Below, in pieces: positions 9,733 to 23,106 of a stretch of DNA of 64,000 nt. The stretch covers positions 682,001-746,000 of the forward strand of contig JBEWZL010000011.1 of the NCBI GenBank assembly GCA_045837725.1. The letters run 5' to 3'. Source of the stretch: Vermamoeba vermiformis. Lineage: Eukaryota; Tubulinea; Echinamoebida. Every line of letters starts with the position of its first letter. The stretch's first letter is position 1. The position numbers were made by a program, and so were the translations under genes. The notes beneath the pieces are model-generated. The model did no database searches. It was not told the origin of the DNA and was given only the letters and a program-made list of their open reading frames with translations.

Positions 9733-11248
9733 ATGAAGAGCAAAACGATTGACACGACGTACGAACAACTTAAAAAGGAATACACTCCTCCCTTCACAGT
9801 TAAAGATCTGAGGGAGTCGATCCCCGCCCACCTCTGGGTAAGATCAACAATGAAGTCCTTTGCATATACGTTGTACGATCTTGTAATCGTCATCGCTCTG
9901 GGATGGATAGCGATTAATTATTTGGATCATCCGAATCTGCCCCTTGCCGCCAAGTTTGTTCTTTGGCCTGCCTACTGGTTCGCGCAAGTAAGTTTCGATA
10001 GCCCTTAAATGTAAATTAATCACATTGTGGCGATTCGGTTTATTTCGATGCCCATCTGCTGGTTAAAATCGTGGTGACGGGTGTCAAAATATTAACTTGA
10101 CCTTTGCTTTGCTAGGGATTATTTTGCACTGGTCTTTGGGTTATTGGTAAGTCCGCGATGTTAATCATGAATTCGAGCCGAATGTTGAACATTTTGACCT
10201 GACTCTTTTTGCCTCAGCACACGAGTGTGGTCACCGTGCCTTCAGCGCCAACCAATTCATTTGCGACGTTGTTGGTCTCGTGCTCCACTCGGCACTTCTC
10301 GTACCTTACCACAACTGGCGCTTGAGTCACCACAGACATCACATGGTACGTCGATCACCTGCAACACTTCTCGTGCTTAACTAACACTTGCGCTAGTACA
10401 CTGGCAGCATTGAACATGACGAAGTCTTCGTGCCCATCAACCGCTCAGAAGCCAAGCCGTACATGCCCGTGACCAAGGTCAAGGTTCTGATCAACATCGT
10501 AAGTAACGCGGCTTCTCCTCTAGTCCATCTAACCTGATCGCAGGTACTGACTTTGTTGCTCGGCTGGCCTTTGTACCTGTTGTTCAACGTCACTGGTAAT
10601 AAGAGCTATGGTGACAAGCACGTTGATCACTTCAACCCGAACGTATGTAATTAGGGTGTGTTGTAAGAACACATAACTAACGCTTGCACAGTCGCCTATC
10701 TTCAAGCCAAAAGACCGCGCTGCAGTCATTTTGAGCGACGTAGTTCTGAGCGTCGTTTTGTTCACTCTGGCCTACTGCAGTAAGTTTCTACTCCTTGTCT
10801 AGGCAATACAAAATTAACACTGCTCTCAGCTTACAACTTTGGTTTCCTGCCCGTGCTCAAGATCTACGTTATCCCGTACTTCGGTGTCAACCTCTGGCTC
10901 GTTCTGATCACCAAGCTGCACCACACTGACAAAGAGCTCCCTCACTACAGAGACGATGAGTGGAACTGGTTGCGTGGTCAATTGTCGACTAAGGATCGTA
11001 CTTACGGCTACATTATTGACACCATCTTGCACAACATTACAAACACTCACGTCTGCCATCACTTGTTCCCTCAATTGCCGCACTACAATGCCGTCGAGGC
11101 CACTGAGCACTTGAAGAAGAAACTCGGCAAATTTTATCGCGAAGATCCTCGCAGTCTTTGGGCACAGATCTACGCCGCCTTCGAAGAGTGCCAATTTGTC
11201 GAGGAAGAGGATAAGATCGCCATGTTCAAGAGAGATCTTGACGAATAA
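9733..11248 (+). CDS. FAD2: Membrane fatty-acid desaturase, Delta12 (FAD2) type
   Basis: About 395 codons in eight or nine exons. It introduces a double bond into oleoyl chains in the ER membrane using cytochrome b5 electrons. The three histidine boxes are intact: HECGH (after 10217), HHRHH within RLSHHRHH before 10340, and HVCHH at about 11050. [16 protein letters not shown] is the conserved pre-membrane FAD2 motif, and hydrophobic segments flank the boxes. The C-terminal [14 protein letters not shown] is typical. An upstream ATG at 9487 can be spliced in frame (donor after 9668, acceptor at about 9729), adding ~61 residues without recognised homology. I chose 9733 since it gives the usual length. 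AATAAA lies just after the stop at 11259-11264. Delta12 versus Delta15 specificity cannot be read off directly. Confidence 0.92.
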
Positions 11249-11415
11249 ACCTGTTGTGAATAAAACTTGAAAATTAACCGGAACAATGTAATTTACCTCC
11301 CGCTCGGGAGATTTTTCCCTTGTTTTGTCACCAGGATTACACTCCGCACCCACAAAACGTGATCACATTCCAAGTTTGAATTTACATCAACAAACCATTA
11401 GGAACACATCACAAC

Positions 11416-12566
11416 ATGCAGAGATTTGAATGGTCACCAGAGTTGTGGATCCGCGACTCCAGCCTAGGGCAGGGCTCTGATAGCAGTGAAGGGACCTTAA
11501 CCTTTTCAGACATCGTAAAAATAGGTAAATAAGATATTATAAGAATAATTTAACCAAAATTTACGGTTATACTTTTAAATTGCGTACGCATCTAATTACA
11601 ATATGTTTATGTGCACGCGTTTCAACAAAAAGTAATTACAATAATATTAATATGCGGGTATATTTTACCTTTGTGTGAAAGTCTGACTTGATTTATCCAA
11701 GTGTTTCAATTTAAATTGCAATCTGATCTTGTTCTGTTTGACAGTGAACCAGACAATTATGGAAACCGACAAAATAGTACCTACAGTTACCAACCTGGCT
11801 GACAGACAACGATTTATCGAAGCCAAGCGGAATTTGGTTAATGCAGCGGCGAGATTTGTAACATCAGGTGAGTCCAGAAACAATCACAAGCCAATTAACA
11901 ACAATAGTGTCCTTTAATTCGTATTTAACGCGGTCAATTGGTTAGGCAAAAGCTTTAATGCAAATCCTACCTCAGCTAACCACAAGCAAGTCGAGGATGC
12001 AGATCGTGTTCTTCACGCCTGTCACAATCAGCTCACACTGCTCATTAAACAACACCTCGGCATTGGACCTGCTGAAAGTCAATCAAAGAAGAAGGAGAGG
12101 CTGTTGGCGCAAATGATACAGAGCGCGAGAACATTGACCGCGTGGTACGTGCGTAGCCAGCTCATCGAGCCTCCCACACTAGTACTAACCTCTGCTTCTC
12201 AATGTAGGCAATATCGCCTCGCTGAAGTTCGAACCTATATCGAGACATTCGATCAGGCATTCGCTGATTGCGTAACTGCCATCGCGGGCGTAATCCAAGA
12301 TTTGATCCCGCTGCAAGTAAGGACGTTTACGCTGAGAAAATCCTTAAATGATTTGTGTTACGTGTATCTAAGTGATGTATTTGCAGAATCAGCTCGAGCT
12401 TCTATTGAAGGTAGAAGAGTTGACCCATCTTGGCGGGGATTTGATAGCAAACGATTTAATGAACCCAGCAATCGATTCAAATATAATATTGGAGCGCTGG
12501 CAATCGTTCTGGGACTCGCTGAAAGTCGTCTTGGCTCACACAACCCGTATCTTGAAACAAACATAA
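11416..12566 (+). CDS. Unknown helical protein, ~255 aa
   Basis: Five exons join in one frame with good splice sites: from ATG 11416 (MQRFEWSPELWIRDSS), through NQTIMETDKIVPTVTNLADRQ, the region with KQVEDADRVLHACHNQL, then ARTLTAWQYRLAEVRTYIETF, and a last exon NQLELLLKVEELTHLGGDLI ending ILKQT and a stop at 12566. The protein appears almost entirely alpha-helical with heptad-like leucines, no signal peptide and no membrane segment. I do not recognise the family. Splice continuity across four introns argues that it is a real gene. Confidence 0.7.
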
Positions 12567-12813
12567 GTCGCCGGCGTAACCCTCGGAGTCCAACAACGTG
12601 TAAATATCGGAATTGCAGTGGCATCATTAATTTGGTGTTGTTGTATTGTACATAAAACGTGATAAGGAATGAAACGGCCGATTTGTTAGCCCAGAAAACA
12701 ATTGGCCTAAAATTTTAATGCGGAAATTTGGCTGGCCGCGCAATCTTGTTGCGAAGATTTTTTTTATTAGTTCGTACAAGTACCTAAACACCACCTGTAA
12801 TATAATTATAATT

Positions 12814-13937
<1,124 letters not shown>

Positions 13938-14417
13938 TCACGCTACAAATGTAGTACCTGCTTCTTATTTAAGATTACTATAAAAAGATGTATGATAGAA
14001 CCCTTACCGCGTCCATTTTGTGTGCACAGATCACGTGCTTCTTCGAACAGTATCTCGAGTGCAGTTAACGTTAAGCACGACGTTGATCGACGAGGTCGTG
14101 GTAATCATGCCCAAACATGATTAAGCACGAACGGCGCGGTACTTAGGCGTACAACGCTGGGCCGTTGCAGATCCACAGGATGGTGTTTCATATCAACGGC
14201 AATTGCTCACGAATGTTCTACTGATCACAGCCACAACGTGAATCTGTCTGCACTCACATCCACAAGTGTGGTCATATATGCCCCAATTTCGCGCTACTTG
14301 TGCAAAGGTTGTCGCGCATCACGTGCCTTCCCAGAAGGGTTCAAAGAACACACGCCCACAACGAAAAAATATTTAAATCAATTTTGACAACTAGAACGCA
14401 ACAAATCTCCAACGATA
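13938..14417. other. Intergenic region, calmodulin to the next gene
   Basis: About 480 bp without a credible coding exon. It contains the calmodulin 3' UTR and several CACGTG or near-CACGTG (TCACGTGC) hexamers at about 14031 and 14320, and CACAAGTGTGG. These could be promoter elements for the downstream gene; there is no direct evidence. Confidence 0.4.
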
Positions 14418-16472
14418 ATGTCTCTGAAGGCCAAGTTTAGCTGGGGTGACAACCGTTTGGTCGTGCCCATCCGCCATTTAAAGCAAGAGAAGGTTGCTCG
14501 ATTGCTAAACGACGTTTACGAAAGATTCAGCCGTGAATTTGGTCTTTCAGCCGACAATCGCTTCATTACTATTCGCACTGCTGATGGCTACACTCTAAAC
14601 CTGAACGATATTGTTGAAGATGTCGTTAGCGACGGAGAATGCTTTGTGTTGGTGGATTACGGAAGCTGGATGAAGGAACATACTAGGTAATATTTAATAT
14701 CAATTTTAATTATTTTTTCAAATTTGATTCTGTAGTTCTTGGTTTTTTTGTTAGTTTTGAAATTTCGAAAAGGGACACGATCTATGTGTGTGATACTAAT
14801 TGTGATGTAAATTAGCCATTGCAACAAAGATTGGCTTTGCGTGGACCAGTTGGATCTCGTCGGTAAGCTAAAAATAGTAATTCTCTGAACCACGTGCACC
14901 CCAATTAATTGTGTAATTACAGACGAAGTTGACAAGTGGGCTGGTGTTGGTGTCCACGCTAAGAGCGGCTCGTTGTACGTCCGCCTTGGCAAAGGTAAGG
15001 CAGCGCAGGTGCTTACAATTTCGATCTGGTGCTAACAACGCTTTGCTAGGTAACGGCGTTACTCGTTTGGAGCTGCTCACTCGCGACGAGTTGACGCACA
15101 TGGCCAAGCCAGGCAAGCACTTGGCGTCGCAATTGAGCGGTGTCAAGGCCGGCTTGAGCTGGTCCGTGGATGCATACCTCGTCGTCGAGGGTTCAACTGT
15201 CATCGCCGTCGAGCTCGGTGTTAAGACCATGTCTAGCCCCACTGCTGTCGTCAAGGTAAGCAAAGAGTCAGCATTCAAAGATGTGAGAATCAGTACTCAA
15301 ATCTCGTGCAGCGTGTCGAAATCAAGCGCGACGAGGATGGCAAGTTGGTCGCAGGAGAGATCACCACAGTGTCCAACGCCACTCTGCACGCGCACAAGAG
15401 CGCCAACCCTCGTTTGCCTCAAAGCCAAGCGCAAGGCCCCGTCTTCACCGTGCTGCCTGTCTTACCCGAGGCCCCTCTCGTGGCCAGCACTGGTGACTCG
15501 CCTGTCACTTTGAAGCAAACCGAAAAGATCTTCGTGCAACAACGTACGTACAGACCGTAACTTTCATTGAAGTATTGAGGCTGATTCTGTGCCATTAGAA
15601 TGGGCTCGCGATGATAAAATCCCTCACTACATCTTCACCGAAGTGCTCGTCACGAACAACACCAACAAGAAGGTCAACTTTGTCAAGTTAAAGGCCGAGT
15701 ATAAGAACGCTGCCGGTGAATGGGTCGAGACTCGTGGTTGGGTCGGCTACAAGGCCAGCAACTTCGACTACCGCTCGTACAACAACGACATTGTGCCCAT
15801 CGAAGAGTCCAGCACCGACAAGTTGGTCTTGGCCATGGACATCTCCGTGCCGGGCAAACAGTTCGACCGTGAACGTCGTGTGCAACAAACCTTGCCCCAA
15901 CCCCTGCACTTGCGCTACACCTGGACTGACAGCGAGAACAAAACTGCCGTCTTGGAGACCACTTACGTCAATCCTCCTCACGACTTCCCCTCCAAGGAAA
16001 AGATTAGCAAGGACCAGAAGAAGAACGTAAGTTGCGCGAATTCCCTCGCAGTGTCCGTGTTACTTATCCTTGGTTCAGGTCATCGACTGGGCTGAATGCG
16101 ATGACTCCGCCGCTGAGACTAAGATTGTCGCTTGGGTAAGCTCGCACCTTATTCTATTTATTGCAGCAATCACTCATACTTTGCTAGTCCCACGTGAACG
16201 AAGAAGGCACTGAATACAACATTCACTTGCCCAACACTAGCAGCACTTTGACCAACGAGTACTTCCGTCGCATTTGCTGGCGCGCAGCTCGCGAGAACAC
16301 GCCCGAAATTGAAGTCAACAAGTGGGAGTCACAAGGCACTTGGTCCATCGTGGTCCACTTGCTCGTTGACTTGGAACACAAACAAGTGCGCGGATTCAGA
16401 GTGTCGCTCAAGACTTCAACTTCCACCGCCGAGTACTACTGGCCTTGCCCTGAACTCAAGGAGAAGAACTAA
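14418..16472 (+). CDS. Unknown ~560-aa protein with ubiquitin-like N-terminus
   Basis: Seven or so exons join cleanly from ATG 14418 to TAA at 16470-16472. The N-terminal ~85 residues (VVPIRHLKQEKVARLL, RFITIRTADGYTLNLND, ECFVLVDYGSW) look like a ubiquitin-like or PB1/DCX-type beta-grasp fold. A Cys/Trp motif CNKDWLCVDQLDLVDEVDKW follows. The middle and C-terminal parts are beta-rich: KIPHYIFTEVLVTNNTNKKV, GRGWVGYK-like and RRVQQTLPQPLHLRYTWTD segments, and a final IVVHLLVDLEHKQVRGF. No signal peptide, membrane span or catalytic motif is evident. I do not recognise it. Strong codon bias like the ribosome/desaturase-type genes suggests good expression; that is inference. Confidence 0.8.
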
Positions 16473-16521
16473 GTTGTAGATAGTTTGTTAAACACGTTAT
16501 ATTTATAATCAACCAAGTATG

Positions 16522-18539
16522 TTACAGTATGATACATTCGGGAAATTCCTTCTTGGCTTTCTTCGTCGGTCGTTCGTCGGCCTCCTCGGCAACCGGTTCT
16601 TTTTCTTCCTCGCGCTTACGTTTTGTACCTCGCCTGGGCGTGCTATTATTATTGTTGTTGTTGTTGTTCGTTGTTTTCGAATCTCCATTCTGTGCATAAT
16701 AGCCAGCAAAATCAACAATCTTGTACTTGCTTCCCGCTTTCAAAATTTGTTCGCGCAGCTCATCGTTCACTTCGAACGGAGCACCAGTGTCTGACGTGAA
16801 GATGACAAACGCAGTCGTCTCGCCAGTCCACTTAACTCTGATCTTGCCAATGCGCGAGAAGAGGTCCACGAGATCATTGGTCTTGACCTCTTTTGTCAGC
16901 TCGCGCAAGTAAAACACATTGTTGCGGTCAGGCACGTCATCTGGACCGGCCAAATTCAACAGTCCGTCGTAGTGCATCACGAAGAACTTGTTGCGAACAG
17001 CTGACAGCTCTTCGTGATTGAAATCAACGCGTGCACCACAGCCAATCTTGTTGGCCAGTGCTACGAACACTGCACCTGTCGCGTACGCGTCAAATCCTGC
17101 CTCGTGGTACGCATCGCCATCGACGTAAGAGGCGAATGCTTCTTCTAAATCTGCATGGATCACAGTTAATTCAGCGTGCCTTTACAACGACCGAAACATA
17201 CGGATAGGCGTTTTGTTGCCGAACTCTTCGGCCTTGTTGACCGTGGAGTGCAAGTCACCCAAGTGCGTCGATTGCAACAGCGCGGCTAGTGCTTGATGCG
17301 TCGAAGATAACGTCTTAGTGTCCAATATCCTAATGAATTGGTCAGATAACGATGTATTAGGATGCAACAACGTACTGTGGGAATGTGGCGTGAAATTTCT
17401 CTTTGAACTCGGTCAAGTTGTCAGGCAACGTAGCGCGGAACTGTTCGAACAAGTGAAAGCAATCGAGCAACATGTTGTGTCCGAGGATGGGCTTGCGTGA
17501 CTCGGCCATGGCATCGATCACCACTTTGAATCCCGACGCTTCTCTGACCTCGTTCAGCTCCGCTTGTCGCTTCTCTTCTTCGTACTTTCTGCGCTGTTCT
17601 TGATCGAGTTTTTTGAACTCCATCCACTTGTTGAACGAGCCTGGCACGGCCACCGCATCGATGTGCAGTACTTCATTGAACCTATTGTAGCTTAGTAGTG
17701 CTGCGATATGGTTGATAATTCGTCTCTACGCACTTCTTGCCGAGTTCTTGATAAATAATGCGTCGTTGATAGCCGTTGTAGGCTCGTTCTAGCCGCAATG
17801 TCTCGCCTTCACCGCTCTCCAGCCACGCTGTCACTTTGGCACTGTGAGGTACGACACGTATTAATAAATAATCATAGTATTGTAACAAATAGCGTACATA
17901 ATCTGCTCGATAAACTCCTTGTCAGGTCCGCTCAATGCAACTGTGTCGCGCACTTCTTCCGTGAGCTTTTGTTTGGCACTGATCTGTTCGACTAAGGCGT
18001 CTTCTTGTGCTTTGGATAAATAAGGAATGCCTTTGTATATCCATTTGTTGAAATCGAATTTGTGTTCGGTTAAAAACTTGAGCGATGAAGACAAGCTCAA
18101 AAAACTCGGATCTACCGTCTTGTATGAGCCACGGAAAAGGAAGAAGTTGAAAGGTCGCGCGATGTATCTGCGGAATTACTATTAGATATTTTCGAGTAAT
18201 TTTGAGTGAATCAACGGCCAATAACTTCGCAGAATCGACGCGCGATAAAAATATTCTGGATAAATTAACAAAAAATCGCTAAAATTATATTAGCGCTTGT
18301 AATACATACCTTTTATTTTCTTCGTCCCAACTGAATGTGCACAGTCCAAATTGGTTGGGTAAGAATTGTCTGGCTGAATCTCGCCATCTCGGGTAGCGAT
18401 CCTCCAACGAATCAATGAAACTCCAGCGATCGAACCACAAACCAGTGAGTTCTAAATCAAAGCACATAAAATCACATTCGGAGATCGACTGCCGCACAAG
18501 CTCAAGCGACTCTTTGAAGTTGTCCTTAGTGATATCCAT
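16522..18539 (-). CDS. PARN: Poly(A)-specific ribonuclease PARN
   Basis: About 560 codons in six exons. PARN is a 3'-5' exonuclease of the DEDDh class that removes poly(A) tails and trims small-RNA and telomerase-RNA ends. The DEDD residues are visible: the DxE of CFDLELTGLWF near the start, HNMLLDCFHLFEQFR (GHNMLLD), and HEAGFDAYATG with the catalytic His and final Asp. An R3H-like region (SGPDKEFIEQIM) sits between. The C-terminal RRM-like segment includes NNVFYLRELTKEVKTNDLVDLFSRIG, then an Asn run and a basic, nuclear-localisation-like tail (TKRKREEEKEP). It converges on the unknown gene with 49 bp between stops. An in-frame upstream ATG at 18584 is possible. PARN is retained in most animals and plants but missing from budding yeast. 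Confidence 0.93.
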
Positions 18540-18682
18540 TGAAACAACTTGCTTAAAGAAATGAGAGCTGTGTTGGTTCGTCAAAAGGCTATCGTGAAAA
18601 AATGTCTATAACGGATTTGACATCACGTGCTTGCCCACCAGCCACAAGTAGTGACCCGAACACGATATTGCGCTCCTCTCGG

Positions 18683-18797
18683 GCACGACCACACTAACAA
18701 GAATGCACCGCTTCCCGTCCGATCAGCGAAGTTAAGCTTGTTCAGGCCTTCTTAGTACTGGGGTAGGAGACTACCTGGGAATCGGAGGTGTTGTGCT
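18683..18797 (+). rRNA. 5S rRNA
   Basis: About 115 nt with the 5S consensus: CCGTCCGATCAGCGAAGTTAAGC, then TTAGTACTGGGGTAGGAGAC and TACCTGGGAATCGGAGGTG. The 5' GCACGAC and 3' GTTGTGC ends pair to form helix I. The internal promoter (A-box-like AAGTTAAGC, C-box GGTAGGAGACTACC) is intact. A T-run follows at 18804. The gene is a single dispersed copy, not linked to the 28S fragment at the left end, and lies 144 bp from the divergent PARN start. Confidence 0.95.
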
Positions 18798-18803
18798 CTT
18801 ATC

Positions 18804-18815
18804 TTTTTGCTTTTT
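18804..18815 (+). terminator. RNA polymerase III terminator of the 5S gene
   Basis: Two T5 runs (18804-18808 and 18811-18815) within 20 nt of the 5S 3' end on the sense strand, the usual Pol III stop signal. Confidence 0.75.
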
Positions 18816-18862
18816 GCCTAGCGTACATTCGCGGTCCTGGATTAGCTCATTATCGAAACCCC

Positions 18863-18958
18863 GAAACCTACTTGCATCGCGTCGGTCGTGCTGGTAGATT
18901 CGGTACTAAGGGTTTGGCCCTTTCATTCATCTCACCGAAAGCGGATCTAACTGTTTGA
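18863..18958 (+). pseudogene. Fragment of a UAP56/Sub2-type DEAD-box helicase
   Basis: A 31-codon stretch encodes [20 protein letters not shown] and continues SFISPK before ending in a stop. This is motif VI (HRxGRxxR) and flanks of UAP56/DDX39B (Sub2), which reads [18 protein letters not shown] in yeast. Nothing on either side continues the helicase: upstream of ETY the sequence does not give the expected INYD-x-P strand, and downstream a stop codon intervenes. It is a truncated relic next to the 5S gene, probably a duplicated piece of a functional helicase gene elsewhere in the genome. Confidence 0.85.
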
Positions 18959-19069
18959 CCTGAAACGTGCGCTTGTTCCTCAAACAACGCAGCTCTTTTG
19001 CAGTTAAACTGATACCAAGGTGGCATAAATACAGGTTTTTATTTACAGTAGGCGGAGGAAGCAAGAGGG

Positions 19070-22000
19070 TTAAGTGGTTTTCTTGCGCGGTCCCCAGTTA
19101 CGCGGTGTCGGTGAGCTAATGGAAGTATTTAACAAGGGCAGACCTGAATCTTCGTCGTCCGAACCTGCTGCCTCTTCAGAATCGTTGTTGTTTTTCTTCG
19201 ACGACTTGCTGGATCTGATACGGTCATGTTAGTGTTATGCTTACGAAATTACTATGCTATGAACGTACGAGGAAGATGATTTGGCTAATTTGCTCGGCTT
19301 GGGTGATTTGTCCTCTTCGTTTTCAGAGTCGACAATTTCACCGTTGCCGTCCTTTTCTTTCTTGATCTTGATCTTCTTCTTTGGCGGTCCTTCGTCGTCA
19401 TCGCCGTCCTCTTTTGCTTGCCCACCACCGAAGATCTGACCATCGCATTAGCTAATGTCCATTATAATGAGCGCTAGACTTACCTCTAGAGCACTAACAC
19501 GTGACCTCTTCTTGCCGACAGTCGGTGCAGATTTCGGTGCAGCGAATGAAGTGAGAGTGGTTTGCACGGTTGGTGAAATGGTTGCAGTGAGCGGTGTTTG
19601 TTTGGCCGGTGCTGCGCTCTTAGTGGCTGACTTGCTGCTCGCGGCTTTAGTCTTGCTCGTCGGTGTCTTCGTGGCACTACTCGCGGCTGGCTTGTCAATG
19701 TCCATGGCATCGGACTGCTATCATTAGCACGTGGACTAGTGCGTATTGAAGTGACTTACGTTGAGCGAGGCCCCGTTCGGCTGTGAGCTGTTGATGGTCT
19801 TGAGCGTGCTCGTGCGCTTAGACATCTCTTGCACCATGCTCTGCACGTCTTCAACCTTGTCAATCGATGTGTCAGCTTTGCCCAAGTAACTCTGCGCATC
19901 GTGCAACTTTTTCGCCACGAAACTAAAATGCATAATTGGTACACGAGAATGATACAAAGCAATACATACTCGGCAATGGCATTCTTTTCGTCCTTTTCCA
20001 CAAACTTGTAAAGTGCGTCGTTGAACTCGACTTCGGTCAAGAGATCGAGTGACGTGGCCGGGCCCAAGAACTGCGTGATCAAATCTTCCATCTTTTGTTC
20101 GTCCAGCGCATCGGGTCTGCTCGCGGCTGTAGCTCTGCGCAACATCTCTTCGGCGGCATCTTCTTCCTCTTGTTTGTCCTTGAACGCACGGACTAAAAAT
20201 CGCGTCAAACGAGTCACTCGCATAATATGATAGTAACTAACTTACGGTTGGTCGTTTTCTTTCGATAAAACAACAAAATGTCGTTGGGATTGGCGACTTT
20301 TCCGACAAATCTTTGCCCGAATCGTTGCGGATTGATGGTTTCGTAGCCCGCGTACTCGACTTTCAAACGGATCAGCGGCTGTTTCGGCGCTGGTGTGCCA
20401 CGTGTCTCTTCTTCAGCCTTTGCAATCATTTCGTTCACCTTTTTAGTCAACAAATCCATCACGGCCTCGTTCTCGTTTTCCAAATCAGTCGAGTCGCCCA
20501 GTGCTTCGCTCAACACAACTTCGTCGATGATGAACGGCCGCACGGTCGTCAACGGAACGGGCTTCAATCTGAAATCACTGCCGACGACTTCTAAAAGTCC
20601 GACATGCCTAATTTGGTAAGTCACGGAGAATTACAATCGGAATTTACGACGTACTTTTTCTTGGCCTCGTATTCCGATAATGACGTCGCGATTGACGAGC
20701 CAGGCTGTGTAATGTAAAAATCTCGATCGGAGCACGGTGCGGGGACGATTTTGCACTCGTGTTCGTGGCCCCAAATGATCAGATCCAAAAAGTTCTCCAA
20801 CATTTGTTCGGGAATGAAATTCTTCGGCGAATGTGCCACGCGATTTTGATGCAGCAACATGATGTTGAACCAATCGTCTGTAGCCTCACGCGGGCGCATG
20901 AATTTGACTGGCACGTTGTCGTGAGTATACTGTTATTGCCAAATAAGGAAATATTACCTTTCTTTTGGAAAAACATGCGATGCAATCTCTCATCGCGAAT
21001 ATTGCCTAATCCGTATATAGCGAGCTTCGTCTTGCCTTTTTGCATTAAAATCGGATGAACTATATATAAACCATTAGTATTAATAAGAATACTAATGTAT
21101 TAAATAAAGACGTACTGATGACTTCTTCAACGCTGTTACTCTTGCCAAAATAATTTACAAAGCTCGTGATGCTCAGTAAATCCAACGCTGCTAGTGCTCC
21201 GTCCTGCAAATATCGATCGATAAATAAAATTGATAAAATTACGACGGAGGTTTGTCGTGGTAAGTACTTACGCCAGCCGGATCGTCGTGATTGCCGTGAA
21301 TTGAAAATATAGGGATTGATACGTTGAAATTAGGGTCTTCATAATTGACGATTTTAGTGTTCTTTAATAACAAGAAATTAATAACGAGAAGCAGATGCAG
21401 CTCAAATTTGTAACGTACCGGAAAATTGATGGCTTGATCGCTGACTATTTGAATATGAATAGGAGAGTCGCCGAAGCAATATTTGCGCATGATTTCCATC
21501 GTTCTATATAATGTTCTACGAGAGGGCTTGTTGTCATGAAACAGATCGCCGCCCAGCAAGACAAAATCCACCTTTGAAAATTTCAAATTTAGATTTGGTT
21601 GGTAAATTTATAAAGGATTTCAATATAGCTAATTTACCTGCAATTTTTGTGCCATTTTCATGATTTCCTCGAATGACTCGAAGGAATCGTTGCCTCGGAT
21701 CGGATCGCGCTCCATGTAGCCAATGTGCGTGTCAGTTGCGACAAGGACGCGTATTTTATCCTCGTCACTGTAATGATAATAATTTTAGTATTACTAATTT
21801 GAATAAGCGCATTAGATCGGTCCCAAATATTTCTAGAATTAATTGATTTTATTATTCTAGATCGAAACGCAAATACGACCATTTATCGCTATTATTTAAT
21901 AATACCAAAAATTAGAAATAATAAATAAAAGTCAAAATAAGCGCGCGACATCCAGATTTTAATTCACCGAAGTTAAATCGTTTTACCTTATTTTATCCAT
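19070..22000 (-). CDS. MRE11: Double-strand-break repair nuclease MRE11
   Basis: About 730 codons in some twelve exons. Exon 1 (ATG 22000) encodes only MDKI plus a split codon. The next exons carry the phosphoesterase motifs in order: [21 protein letters not shown] (motif I, DxH), [14 protein letters not shown] (GDLFH), [12 protein letters not shown] (GNHD), [10 protein letters not shown] and [11 protein letters not shown] (GHEH). The capping domain and a long Lys/Glu-rich C-terminus with [13 protein letters not shown] follow. The nuclease acts in the MRN complex with Rad50 and Nbs1/Xrs2 at DNA ends and in ATM activation. Introns are short, except one near 21100. It is divergent from a small gene at 22227 and lies downstream of the helicase relic. 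Confidence 0.95.
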
Positions 22001-22226
22001 GTATTGCTATTCTATTCAATTATAATAATATATTTATTATATTTTCGTAGAACTAGCTGTTGTTCTGTGGTTGTGTAACGAGCGCAGAAATATTTATTCA
22101 AATTTATTTTTCTGCAACAAGCAACCACCAAAAAGGTACTATTCGTTGATAATAAGACGATTCGACAGTTTATACAGCTTATAATAGTCAATATAATAAA
22201 CTAGCAATATTAATAGCAACATCTAG

Positions 22227-22963
22227 ATGTCTGACGACGGCGGCTGGTTTGGAATTAAGCGAGGATTGCGCGCTTGGTTCTCCAAGAACATTCCTTCAGT
22301 TGAATACACGCACCAAGACAATGTGGAACGTTTGACTCGTATTAGTGAAGGCGCTAAAGAAAGGTAACGATAATATTGGATAATTACAATTAAAAATTAT
22401 AATTGGGTTCTAGAGGCTTCAATAATCCAAATTAATGCACCATAATTATGAATATATTATTTACAATAATTTACCGATAATTATACGGGAAATAATATCT
22501 TCTACGCTTGTAATGAACGAATCTATCAGATTTATACATAGACTACGTCGTTACCACCAGTTATTTTAAATATGCACGAGAAAAAATACATATAACATTT
22601 TAATAGCAAATTCTATTGATATTTATACTACGTAAAGCAAGATTCGGATCGGCTAACTCCAATTTCTTTTGTAGAACCAACACCACCCTATTATTCAGCT
22701 ATTTTGCCCCCAACACCAACAGATCATTCAAAAGTCCTAAATGGGCCGTTTATGATCGTACTGGTCGCTTCCCCAATCAATACGGTGCGTACTGGATGCA
22801 TCTCGCTTCTTTGCGTTTTACTTCAAAATATTATTGTTTGTTTATTATATAGAGTATATGTCAATCTAATATATTTTTATATACAGAGGCTGTTTATAGA
22901 GAATCTAAGGGCGAAGTTGTTCAAATCGATCCCATCACTTTTGTTCCTTTGAACCAACAATAA
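22227..22963 (+). CDS. Small conserved-looking unknown protein, ~107 aa
   Basis: Three exons (22227-about 22363, about 22675-22783, 22888-22963) join in frame with canonical sites. The protein begins MSDDGGWFGIKRGLRAWFSK, then VEYTHQDNVERLTRISEG, YFAPNTNRSFKSPKWAVYD and ends with IDPITFVPLNQQ. It is short, basic-aromatic, without a membrane span. The size and composition would suit an accessory subunit of a mitochondrial complex, but I do not recognise the family and make no functional claim. The first intron is ~310 nt, longer than the local norm. Confidence 0.65.
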
Positions 22964-23106
22964 GCGCAATGTAAAATTCAATACTATAATATAAATATAT
23001 AGTGGTATTCACCCGATATACTTGCGTGCATTCGGTCGTAAATAGTTTGAATTAGTTCTGAATTTTTCATTCGTTTTAAACTGCGATCTGCAACACAACA
23101 GCCAGC

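Noticed and set aside
15688-16030. Antisense and alternate-frame ORFs within the unknown 14.4-16.5 kb gene
   Set aside because: They lie over a well-supported spliced gene and show codon patterns of shadow frames.
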